Part shown: positions 50,876 to 60,780 of the stretch, piece by piece
Numbering within the stretch: position 1 is the first letter of the stretch
How the letters are laid out: every line of letters starts with the position of its first letter
Made by a program: the position numbers and the translations under genes
Source of the DNA: Melitaea cinxia
Taxonomy: Eukaryota > Arthropoda > Insecta > Lepidoptera > Nymphalidae
Assembly (NCBI RefSeq): GCF_905220565.1
Contig: NC_059396.1
Location: forward strand, 5,925,206 to 5,989,205
Reading direction: 5' to 3'
DNA length: 64,000 nt
The notes under the pieces: generated by a model
Database searches by the model: none
Seen by the model: only the letters and a program-made list of their open reading frames with translations
What the model was told of the DNA's origin: nothing

Positions 50876-51483
50876 AATCGATTTTCATTTAAGGCCCCGG
50901 AATGAAAAAATTGAACAGTAAAATCTACTGAACGAATGACCTTGTTAGAGATGGCGTTCAGACGTTTTCTAATAACGCAATTAGGTTCCGATAGATGGCG
51001 TTATAGATTCATTTATTTACAATTTGATATAGTAATAATATATTTCTTAGACTAGTAAGCCTTTTTGTGCCTATTTAGACAGTTGATCTGAAGGGGTAAA
51101 CTCCAGTCGTGCATCGGAGCTGTGTGAAAACATGAACAGTACATATTTTTAATAAAAAAGACATAAACCGTAATTCAATATAAATCCGCTTCAACTAAAA
51201 AACCCGCCGTAATAAGCGATGTCAGCGCTTCGCGCGAATCAACGACGGGCCTTTTATGAAATTTCTGCCTACAATCGCTAACAAAATGTTAGAAATAACA
51301 GTAGAACATTATATAATTGTACAATTTTATAATGTCGCGGTCACATTCGGTTTTTGTCGATCTACGTTGTATTATTTGGAATCAATTTTCTATTTTTTTT
51401 TCCGATTGTTTAATTTTACTATAATTATTATTTGTATTGTTTAAAGATTTGATGATACATAGAAAAATTTGCTGTTGCATTTT
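50876..51483. other. Sequence between the two fold-back blocks
   Basis: Mixed composition with two TAGATGGCG/AGATGGCG occurrences and a CG-rich patch (AACCCGCCGTAATAAGCGAT). It may be the non-modular part of block 1. No gene. Confidence 0.4.
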
Positions 51484-52120
51484 TTAACCGCCTTCAAAAA
51501 GGGAGGAAGTTACTCAATTCGACCGTACATTTTTAACCGACTTCCAAAAAAGGAGGAGGTTCTCAATTCGACTGTATTTTTTTTTTTTTTTTTTTTTTAA
51601 TGTATGTTACATCAGAACTTTTGACCGGGTAGACCGATTTCGACAAATTTTGTTTTAATCGAAAGGTGGTGTGTGCCAATTGGTCCCATTTAAATTTATT
51701 TAAGATCTAACAACTACTTTTCGAGTTATATCTAATAATGCGTTTTTACTTGACGCTTTTTTCGTCGACCTACGTTGTATTATACCGCATAACTTTCTAC
51801 TGGATGTACCGATTTTGATAATTCTTTTTTTGTTGGAAAGGGGATATCTCTAGTTTGGTACCATGATAAGGAAACCAGGATCTGATGATGGGATGCCAGA
51901 GAAATCGAGGGAAACTCTCGAAAATCCGCAATAACTTTTTACTGGGTGTACCGATTTTGATAATTTTTAATTTAATCGAAAGCTGATGTTTGTCATGTGG
52001 CCACATATAAATTTTATCGAGATCTGATAACTACTTTTTGAGTAATCTTTGATAACGCGTAGTTGCTTGACTATTTTTTCGTCGATCTACGTTGTATTAC
52101 TTGTCGATGTTATTGAAGTC
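51484..52120 (+). mobile_element. Fold-back element, block 2 (with a duplicated left terminus)
   Basis: A partial left terminus (TTTTAACCGCCTTCAAAAAG at 51484) is followed 45 bp later by a second one (TTTTAACCGACTTCC at 51530). From there it matches block 1 for about 530 bp, including GGTACCATGATAAGGAAACC and the 142-bp short unit. The right end is GTTATTGAAGTCGGTTTTTT near 52110. Confidence 0.75.
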
Positions 52121-52149
52121 GGTTTTTTTTTCGTTTGCGAGCAAACACA

Positions 52150-52515
52150 ATTATTTTAATGTATGTTCGGGGATAACTTCGTCGTTTATGAACCGATTTT
52201 GATAACTCTTTTTTTTTGTTGGAAAGGAGATATCCCTGGTGTGGTAGCATGATAAGGAAACCAGGATCTGATGATGGGATCCCAGAGAAATCGAGGGAAA
52301 CTCGAAAATCCGCATAATTTTTTACTGGTTGTACCGATTTTGATGATTTTTAATTTAATCGAAAGCCGATGTTTATCATGTGGTCACATTTAAATTTCAT
52401 TAAGATCTGATTACAACTTTTGAAGTATTCTTTGATAATGCGTATTTACTTGACTGATTTTTCGTTTCCCTACCGTTGTATTACTTGTCGATATAATTGA
52501 AGTCGGTTTTTTTTC
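52150..52515 (+). mobile_element. Fold-back family, third adjoining unit
   Basis: Starts in TATGTTCGGGGATAACTTCG and repeats TGATAAGGAAACCAGGATC, TTTTTTACTGGTTGTACCG and a right end ATTGAAGTCGGTTTTTTTTC. It shares the right end of block 2, so the region grew by tandem or nested insertion. Confidence 0.65.
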
Positions 52516-55119
52516 GTTTGCCTACAAACACAATCATCCAATTTTAATGTTCACATAATTATGTATATTCGTTAAAAAATGTACTTGTAAATATGCAGTC
52601 TGCAGCGTATCATGCCAATAATACAAATACTCTTATTTATTGTATACTGAGAAAATTTTTAGATAGAAAGAAATAAATTATAAACATATACAAAAGGCGG
52701 TCTTAAAGAGTCTAAAAGAGCGATTTCTAATAATACTGACTGGATTTGTATAAAACTTAGGAAAGTTTAAATTTATAAGTATCTTCGTATATATCGTATC
52801 TTTTATATTATCTATTCTACGTGACATCGGCGAAATCGTATGTGCTAGTTTTCTACTGTTGGAAGCTATTATCTGAATGAATGAAGTCTATAGCCTACTA
52901 CGAAGAGCAACACCTACATACAAGGATAGTGGGTATTTTTTATTTTTTTACTTTTATTTTGAAAACAAACGGTATTATAATAATCAATAAAAACAAAAGA
53001 ATTATTTTTGTAAAGGGATAAAACTAAAACGTTAAATCAGAAACGAATTTACGGGTACAACTTCTGTATCATATGATGTATTTGAATTTTTAGATGAACA
53101 AAATGAATGACTGTGTCTGTAATAATTTTTATTATAGCCGTGCTTTTTTTCATCTCAACCAAATTAGATTCTATATTGCACCGAACGGTACGGGTTAGAT
53201 ATGAAATAACTGAAGCTTAAGTATATCTGGATAAATATTCACATTTTTTATTAAAATAAAAATCAGAGTAATTATTTGTAAAACTAATTATATGAATATT
53301 GACCGTGAACCGAGGACATAAGTATAGCGAGATCATATCGCAGTATCAGATTTCGTAAGTTTAAATTTTATTATGAGATAGTGGATTTAAAAGTAGGTGA
53401 CCTTGGAGATAAAACGAAACAAAATGTGTATAGATTAAATAAAAACAGGAACAAAAAACCTATTTACGATGCTAACATCCCGTAACGACTTCATGTATAT
53501 TTTATTTCATGTTTTAGACCTGTTCGCACATAGAGCGGGAATAGAGTCAGGTTTGTTAGGAGTTAGTTAACATAGTTTTTCATTACAGTTTAATACGGAA
53601 CTGACCAAAACATGTTAATAAAACCCTATCTATAAAATGCTATAAAGAAAAAAAAATTGTTTGTTTGTTGACATTTATAATTAATTAAAAATTCTTTCAC
53701 CGGTGGAACGCTTACTGAGTGACTAAGCAATATCTAAACGAGAGAAAATAGTAAAGAGGAACGGTCTCAAAATCATGTGGTGATTAATTTATCCAGAACA
53801 AACTAATATAAACATGTCGTGTACTAATAAATAAAAAGTATTGTTTCTTAATAAAAGCTAACATATCATTTTATTGAAGATTATGGCTAAGCATTTCTTA
53901 AAAGTTGAACTGATTAAAATAATCCTTGTGTCTTATAAAATATATACAAGACTCAATAGATAAAGCACGTTACTATGTAATAAAATTGTATGTAGTTTAC
54001 TTACAAAAATGCGAGTTTATTATTAAACCTGTTGTGTATTCCTAAGAATATTTTTATTGTTCGTGCTGTAATTTAGTACAGAAAAAAAAGTGAAAACAAA
54101 TATTCAAATAAACTTTTAAAATACAACCTTTTATTTTAAGTGCGATAAAATAAAAGAAATAAACTTTCTGTAAAGTATTAATTACATGACACAACTTTAT
54201 ATAACATAAAAGCTTGGGTCTTCCGCCATGTTGGATTTAGAATGACGTCACATAGCTAACCTTGCATTATCAACCAAAGAAAACGTGTATACAAAATTTC
54301 AGGTATAATCAGTTGAAAATATATGTATGGTTCAAAATTGAGTTACAAGATTCCACCCTACCAAACATACATAGTTATATATATATATATTGCAAGTTAA
54401 CTATAAAGTTGTATTAATATAACAAATGATTATCAGTAGCGTCATTAGTATAGCGTGCTTAAAACGCAAATATACACTCGTATGTTTGAATATAATTTCA
54501 GAATCATTAGTGACGTTATATCAACGTTAAATATCAATGTGTATCTATTGCAATTTGTATGATTAATGAAATAATTTTGGGACTAATTGTAATTACTTTA
54601 CGAATTTATTTTTAAAAAAAATTATAACTTGTACATTCACGCATATATGTAGACACGAGTATTTATTTATATATTTTGATTGTACAATGAATTGATGTTA
54701 CGGTGTCTAGTTACAAAAATTCTACTAAATCTTGTTATTGGTCTGGGATATTCTCATCTTGCCCACGATGTCTCGGAGTGCACGAAGAGGTAAAGTTTGC
54801 TATCATAAACTTTTGATAACAATCTTTACTCTTGAAATAATATTATATAGGAGCTTTATTCCAAAGTGGAGTAACATTTTATTTATTTAATTTTTATAAA
54901 AGTACTTCAATGCCTTATTTATTATTAAAAACTATTAAAAAAAAAGGTTAAAATCAACTTGTCACTTAGTCACTTCTAAGTACACAGCGCTTACATAAAA
55001 GAACTTTGTTTTATCGTTACAAACAATAAACAAGATTAGTTTTGTATGTATAATGACAAATAAATATCAAAGACTAAAGAAACAGTAAAAGCATTTATAA
55101 GTAAAATAACTTAACATAC
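52516..55119. other. AT-rich sequence downstream of the LMO4-like exon
   Basis: No feature recognised apart from minus-strand AATAAA-like signals at about 54855-54890, which could end the short LMO4-like transcript. If the distal exon is used, this is intron. Confidence 0.5.
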
Positions 55120-55182
55120 CTCCTCGTAGTCTCTGTACGAGTTATGTGCGGGCGCGAGCGTCGGCGCGGGCGCGGGCAACGC
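55120..55182 (-). other. In-frame open extension after the LMO4-like TGA, ending in a splice donor
   Basis: Directly after the TGA the same frame reads 21 sense codons, ALPAPAPTLAPAHNSYRDYE plus E, then GAG|GTATGT, a near-perfect donor, in phase 0. It can be 3' untranslated sequence with a downstream intron, or a coding extension reached by stop-codon read-through. The stretch is GC-rich and Pro/Ala-rich, and GC-rich sequence has few chance stops, so its openness alone is weak evidence. The donor placed exactly in frame is the stronger point. Confidence 0.5.
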
Positions 55183-55315
55183 TCATTCGCGTGAGCGACG
55201 CGGGCGGCCCACCTTGCCCTTGCGCACGGGCGCGCCGGGGGTCGCCGCGTTTGCGTTCTTCATCAGCTTCTGCCAGTCCTGTTCACAGACTAGTGACCCC
55301 GCAAGCATGTAGTAC
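55183..55315 (-). CDS. LMO4: LMO4-like protein, exon completing LIM domain 2 and ending in a basic tail and TGA
   Basis: The acceptor is TTGACACAG, ending at 55316. The first base completes the split Arg from the upstream exon, then the frame reads YYMLAGSLVCEQDWQKLMKN and so on. C10 and D13 of this exon are the last two zinc ligands, giving C-x18-C-x2-D across the junction as in LMO4 (VCEQD here, FCEHD there). A linker of Asn, Ala and Pro follows, then a basic end, RKGKVGRPRRSRE, and TGA at 55183-55185. The GRPRR tail resembles an AT-hook core or a nuclear localisation signal; that is inference. After the TGA the same frame stays open to a consensus donor at 55119-55118. A second donor, AAG|GTGGGC (GT at 55212-55211), lies inside the exon, also in phase 0. 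If neither is used, AATAAA-type signals on the minus strand near 54855-54890 could end the transcript. Confidence 0.9.
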
Positions 55316-55439
55316 CTGTGTCAACGAGTCTTTGTCATTGTACATAATTATACAACCTTTAACAAAAATAAAATAATGTATATGTTTGTTCCCAAACAAA
55401 AAAAAAATATCGACCACAATTTACATCGACAAGTACAAT

Positions 55440-55580
55440 ACACATTATTAGGGATAACTCAAAACCTACTCATCAAATCTCATTCAAAATCAGAGACGCA
55501 TCCAGACAAAGTTCAAGTAAAAGGTAAGACCAACAGATAAAAAAATACAGTCGAATTGAGAAGCTTTTTTGAGGTCGGTT
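55440..55580 (-). repeat. Fold-back family fragment inside the LMO4-like intron
   Basis: Minus strand: TTAACCGACCTC, then CTCAATTCGACTGTATTTTT. Diverged, terminus only. Confidence 0.6.
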
Positions 55581-55640
55581 AATATCTACAATTAAAATCG
55601 GTAAGTGTTAGTACTCGTATGTTGCGTTTAGTAAGTATGT

Positions 55641-55785
55641 GACGTCATGTTGGCGCATTGGTCATAGCACACGGCCGGTTCGCAAGCGGTCGCAGTTTCG
55701 ATTTCCACGCCCAATATTTGTATAGGCTATACCTTATATGCTGCTATAATTGGTCTGAGCGTTATGTGATTGTGTGTAATAATAG
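55641..55785 (+). repeat. Diverged tRNA-derived SINE
   Basis: CATGTTGGCGCATTGGTCAT (A box), GTCGCAGTTTCGATTTCC (decayed B box), TGGTCTGAGCGTTATGTG. First head type, older than 40738 and 49190. Confidence 0.65.
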
Positions 55786-56707
55786 ACATTTTATTATATC
55801 AGGCACGTTTATTTTCTTGATTTATTTATATATCGTTAAGAAATTAATATAGTAAAAGTATAAAACGGCTGTATTTGAAAATGTCAGATATTGATTAGAC
55901 AATAACAATATCTAGCTATACTTGAATACGTAGTAGAAAGCAGAATAAGGCCTAAGACGAAGTTCAATTACCATTATTTGACTTCACTGAAATATATAAT
56001 CTCGTTTCTTTAATAATAACTCCTACAAGCTCGTAATATGGGAATAGGAACTTACCGTTAATAATTAGACGAGAAACTAAGCATTTTCTATGAATTCAAT
56101 TATTATAATAAATGCGAGTATAAACTGATATAATTGAATATCATTATTGAAAACTACTTACTACAACTAATATAACATTTGTGTAACAGTTATAAAAATG
56201 TGAAAATATTTCCAAGTAACCTAAGGAAAAACGTTGGATCCATTTGGGATCGTAGAAGGTCCAAACATACGCAAGAACTACCAGGCATACAATATGTAAA
56301 ACTTGTTAAAGTTTTCAATAAGTAGTAGTTCACAGTTAAATAATACCACAGATTACTAAATAGTTACTACGTATAATACTGAATTAAATAATTAGCCTGC
56401 ATTAATAATTTTTAAATAACGTGGGGTCCTGTGGTGAGTGAGTGTATATCATAAATAAATTAATTTAAATATCTTTAACATACACACACGTTCGTCTGAT
56501 AGATCTTCAGTGATCAGAAGATATGCAATTTATGCTTGTGTAGCATCCGACTGATATATATACGCTTTTTAGACAAATACTTAATATTTCATATATATAT
56601 ATAAATACATATATGACACGCACATTCGAGGCAGAAATCGATCCCAAAAACTGTACTAAAAGACTTAGTCATAAAAACATTAACAGTAATAGTATAAATG
56701 AGCTGAC

Positions 56708-56866
56708 CTATCTCCTTGCATGAGGTGTGAGCCGCACTTTGAGCAGGCGAAGCACTTTATGTGGAAGACGTGTAGGGGTTGCTGTGGGGCGTTCGTCCTC
56801 ATCACGAACTCGCTCGCTGGTATCGCCTGCCCGCACGCCGCGCACGCGCCGCTTGAGCCGAACATT
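56708..56866 (-). CDS. LMO4: LMO4-like LIM-only protein, internal exon with most of LIM domain 2 (gene partial)
   Basis: The exon reads MFGSSGACAACGQAIPASEF onward and matches the start of the second LIM domain of LMO4. Zinc ligands seen (M = 1): C8, C11, H35, C38 for the first finger and C41, C44 for the second; the last two are in the next exon (C and D). It is bounded by an acceptor (TTGTTCCAG, ends at 56867) and a donor (AG|GTCAGC, GT at 56707-56706). Entry and exit are both phase 2, and 159 nt keeps the frame. LIM-only proteins have no DNA-binding domain and act in the nucleus as adaptors, typically through LDB/Chip. The similarity is to LMO4 rather than to the LMO1-3/Beadex type, because of the GACxACGQxIPASE stretch. 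The loop before H35 is several residues longer than I recall for vertebrate LMO4. The LIM1 exon should lie further right and was not found before 64000. Confidence 0.93.
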   Translation of the reverse strand, partial: NVRLKRRVRGVRAGDTSERVRDEDERPTATPTRLPHKVLRLLKVRLTPHARR

Positions 56867-56971
56867 CTGGAACAATTACAATAAATATTTATTTATTAAT
56901 TTACGTCGATATTTATATTATAAGCATATATTTTAGTCTTTTGTATACGATTTATTTGTATTGTATGTATC

Positions 56972-57050
56972 TTATTGAAATAAAACTTCTTTACGCACCG
57001 CACCGCATACATTTTCACTGAACTTTGTAAGTTCAGTGAATAGGTATGTG
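56972..57050. repeat. MITE end fragment and perfect 12-bp hairpin
   Basis: AATAAAACTTCTTTACGCAC matches one end of the MITE at 2668. About 15 bp on, TTCACTGAACTT (57014-57025) and its complement (57029-57040) flank a 3-base loop. Confidence 0.6.
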
Positions 57051-57109
57051 GTAGTATAATACAACTTAGATCGGCGAAATATAGTCAAATTAATTACGCA
57101 AGTTAAACA

Positions 57110-57313
57110 CATTATGAGATATATCTCAAAAAGTCCTTGTCAGATCCCAATTAAATTAAAATGGGAACAACATGATACGCTTCGATCGACCTTTTGATTA
57201 AAAAAAAATCATCAAAATCGGTTCACCCACTCAAAAGGTAACATAAATTTAAAAAAACCCCAAAAAAATAGAATTGAAACCCTTCCTCCTTTTTTGGAAG
57301 ACGGTTAAAAAGA
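57110..57313 (-). repeat. Fold-back family fragment
   Basis: Minus strand: TTTTTAACCGTCTTCC, GGAGGAAGGGTTTCAATTC, GAGTGGGTGAACCGATTTTG. Left terminus and part of a module. Confidence 0.75.
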
Positions 57314-57691
57314 ACATTTTTCTCGTTTTCGTAACATTCCTAGTGAATGCACAGCTCCTATTGGTCGTAGCGTGATGTTTATATAACAATACTAACTTAT
57401 AGCCTTTCTCGATTAATGGGCTATATAACACAAGAAGAATTTTTCAATTCGAACCAGCCGCAGGGGTTCCTGAGTTTAGCGCGTTTAAACAAACAAACTC
57501 TTCGGCTTTATAATATTAGTAAAGACTGGTTTACAACATTAGTTGCATGTGCTTCTATCACTATTAGATTAATTTTTATTAGTCTTTAACCATAGTTAAT
57601 ACGCAAGCTTTATAACATATATAAATAATATAGTTCAAACATAGAAACAGGATAATTTTTTTTACTTAGATATATATATACCATTATATAC

Positions 57692-57725
<34 letters not shown>

Positions 57726-58305
57726 CCAATATAATAAATATTTATCCAAACATTATCTCAAACTATATTTCACAACATTGTTAAGTGTAATTCGAAGTGG
57801 CAAGTGATTTCGTCGAGTACCTATATCGATCTAAATGTGAATCCATTTCATCTCAAACGAGAATATTTGTTGGATTTGTTGATTTCAATATCAGAAATAG
57901 CAAGGCAATAAAGCAAATTCATGGATCAAATTATCAGATCAGTTGCAAACGTTACATTTAATAATCTAATATTTGCAGCAAACATTAATCGAAATAGCGA
58001 GTTAGCTGAACTTATGTAATAGATATAGCAAAGAAAAAATTAAGAAAGATTAATTTAAATTTATACACACTAGATGGTTCGTTTGTGTATTACATGTTCG
58101 TAGATGTGTGTACATAGTTACGTGATTTTTAGTATGTATTTTGATCCGTTACTAATAATTATAATTATTATTTAGAGCAACTATTGTGACAGTCAAAAAA
58201 GATCACATTTACTCTGTGTCTATATCTAAAAGAGTGACAGCGAATCGATAATTTGTAGCTTAATATATTTGCCTATTACCTAAAAAGTATAGTGATGATT
58301 TTAGA
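57314..58305. other. AT-rich spacer
   Basis: Contains an (AT)15 microsatellite at about 57693-57723. No gene. Confidence 0.5.
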
Positions 58306-58580
58306 TTAAAACTAGATGTGTCCGTGACTTCGTCCGCGTGGAATTCAACAAGTTATTTTTCAGTTCGCAGTTATAAAATAAATAAATTTTAAAAATAAAA
58401 GTAGCCTAAGTTACTCCTTATTACATCAGCTATATGCCAGTGAAAGTCCCGTCAAAATAGGTCATCCGTTTCGGAGATTAGCCGGAACAAACAGACAGAC
58501 AGAAAAATATGTAAAAAATATTATTTTGGTATATGTACCGTGTACAAATCCATATGCGTTTAGTAGAAAGCGGTTATTTT
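58306..58580 (+). repeat. 'ACTAGATGTGTCCGTGACTT' repeat, copy 2
   Basis: Aligns with 48331-48570 through most of its length: CGTGACTTCGTCCGCGTGGA, AGTAGCCTAAGTTACTCC, TTAGCCGGAACAAACAGAC, then ATATGTACCGTGTAC. Confidence 0.75.
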
Positions 58581-59250
58581 ATTATTAGATGTATAGATAA
58601 AGCGGAAAAAACTATTGCTAAGACAAGGGGGTCGTATCTTATATAGCGTATATAATTATTTGTAATATGTATAAACCGACCAAACACGACCAAGTGTTTA
58701 GATTTTTCTACAGTAATTATAACTGATTGATTGCCACCCTAAATAAATAAGGTTGAATTACATAAGCGTGTAATTACGGTTTAGAGTTGTAATAAGCTGT
58801 ATGTGTAAAATAATAACTTGTGAAAGTATTTATGCAATCCACATTCATGTAATAATGCTGTATATGACAACATATTTTTGTGTCCCTTGAATAAGTCAAA
58901 CTTTTAAGAAAGTTAATATTACCGTCTTCTAATAATATATCTTAAATTTATCAACCCTCAAAATATTATTTTAGAGTTAAAAACAAACGTTTATTTTTAT
59001 AATATCAAGTTAAAACATGTATACGTCAATAAAAATAATAATAAATGTTTGTATAACAGTAATGTGTAAAAAAGGAAATGTGAGTCATGTTTTTTTTGTA
59101 TAATTAATTTGTTTGATAGTATTATCAAATATAATACCAACGGCAATAATTTACTTACTTAAGTATTAACTTCATCAAAGGCTTTCAGAACTACTAATTA
59201 TATTCACTTAAAGTAAATTATATTAACATGTAAATAATGCTATTAACATA
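58581..59250. other. AT-rich spacer
   Basis: No feature recognised. Confidence 0.5.
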
Positions 59251-59955
59251 TTGTTTAACCGTTGCCTGCACTACCGCACCCCATTATTATGCATTACCGG
59301 TCACACATTGTAATAGAAATGTCTGATTAATTTAGTGGCTTCGACCGCATACATTACATAGCAAACAACGTAAGCATCAATTTTTTCCAAGTCACTAGAT
59401 AACGGCGAGGCCCTGTTGCCGTTGTTGTCATTTAATGGCCTCATTTAATAATTAATGAGTAATTATTGCAGCGGTTATTAGTGTCGACCGGGTTCGTATT
59501 ATTTACTACCGGACTGAATATATTAATAAATCGCAACAATCCGTTCGAAGCCAATCAAAATTTAATTACCTGCGCTTCCCCGCTCCGATATTATTCGAAG
59601 CAAACATCGCTAAAAGATAAATTTGAAAGTCTTAAAAGATAAATTCACTTCAATCACTCGCAGCAAATAGGATTTCGTTTCATTTACTCCGGTAAGAGCG
59701 TTTTCAATTAAGGAACGCCCGACAAACAGTAGGTATCGGCGTATGAAGGTAAAATTAATTAAACCGAGCCAAGACAAACATGTACGAATCTATTTGTGTT
59801 GGACGCTCGCGAGGATGTTCGGCGCGCGATACGAACTTGTCCTATCGATAAAAATGATACGAGCACGCTTCCAGAGGTGATTTTGCGACTTACGTGCGAA
59901 TGTTAAACTTTTAATTCAGACGTTCTTATCGTAACAAAGTTGCAAGTCATTCAAT
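59250..59955. promoter_or_regulatory. Candidate enhancer region in the LMO4-like intron or upstream region
   Basis: GC-elevated, with GGCCTCATTTAATAATTAAT, ATTATTTACTACCGGACTG and CAATCAAAATTTAATTACC. Many TAAT cores and no frame. Confidence 0.35.
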
Positions 59956-59959
59956 GAAA

Positions 59960-60780
59960 ATACTTTATAAAGCATTAATTAACTCCTTTTCCACTGCGCC
60001 GGAGGATGTCTTTAAGACGTTGGATTGGGGGGACAAGGTATCAACGTTAACGGCGAATACATCTCGCACCTTCGTTTTGCCAACGATATATCGTCATCTT
60101 TGCGGAGACATTGGAGCAGCTTGGCCAAATGCTGGGCGGCCTAAACGAGTCCTCCCAACGAGTGGGTCTCGGTATGAATTTTAATAAAACGAAAGTTATG
60201 TTTAACAACAAAGTCATACCGAGACCGATATTGCTTGGTACCCTTCTCGAAATTGTACAAGATTATGTCTATCTACGTCATACCATCCAACTAGGCCTTA
60301 ACAACTTAGAGAAGGAGGCAGATATTCCGCCGGAGGATTCGATTGGGCTAGAAGACAAAAGTCTTAGAGCAATGCGTCCTGTTTGTGTTAACATATGCAG
60401 CCGAGACGTGGACACTGACGAAGGGACTGGTCCACAAGTTTAGGGTCGCACAACGTGCAACGGAACGGGCTATGCTTGGTGGTTCTCTCAAAAATAGGAT
60501 TAGAAATGAGACTATCCGCGAGAGTAGTAGCTAGAAATGGCAGTGGTCTGGTCACCTGTGTCGCGGAATCGACGGCCGTTGCAGCAGACGTGTCCTGGAA
60601 TGGAGACCGTCTGTTGGCAAACGTAGTGTGGGACGTCCTCCGGCACGCTGGACAGACAATCTACGTTGCCGGTGTAGGCTGGATGAAGGTGACTTAAAAC
60701 CGGGATGTCTAGCGCGAACTTGGGTAGGCCTATGTCCAGCAGTGGATTGTAATAGACTGAACTGACTGACTGACTGAACT
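59960..60780 (+). pseudogene. RTE-type LINE reverse transcriptase relic with 3' tail
   Basis: Stitched over several frames: EDVFKTLDW (60003), HLRFAND (60066), then FAETLEQLGQMLGGL and GMNFNKTKVMFNN (60111-60210), RATERAMLGGSL (60455), and VGLCPAVDCNRLN with TGA at about 60765. This is the thumb and C-terminus of an RTE/BovB-like RT. The FADD catalytic box reads FAND, followed by a 2-base insertion. The 3' tail is (TGAC)n, as expected of RTE. The upstream endonuclease and the N-terminal part of RT are missing. It is dead. Confidence 0.85.

Noticed and set aside
55183..55185. Selenocysteine recoding of the LMO4-like TGA
   Set aside because: Lepidoptera are reported to lack selenoproteins, and no SECIS-like structure was looked for successfully; ordinary read-through or a true stop is simpler.
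55146..55376. Plus-strand 76-codon Arg/Ala-rich frame
   Set aside because: Antisense shadow of the LMO4-like terminal exon and its GC-rich extension.
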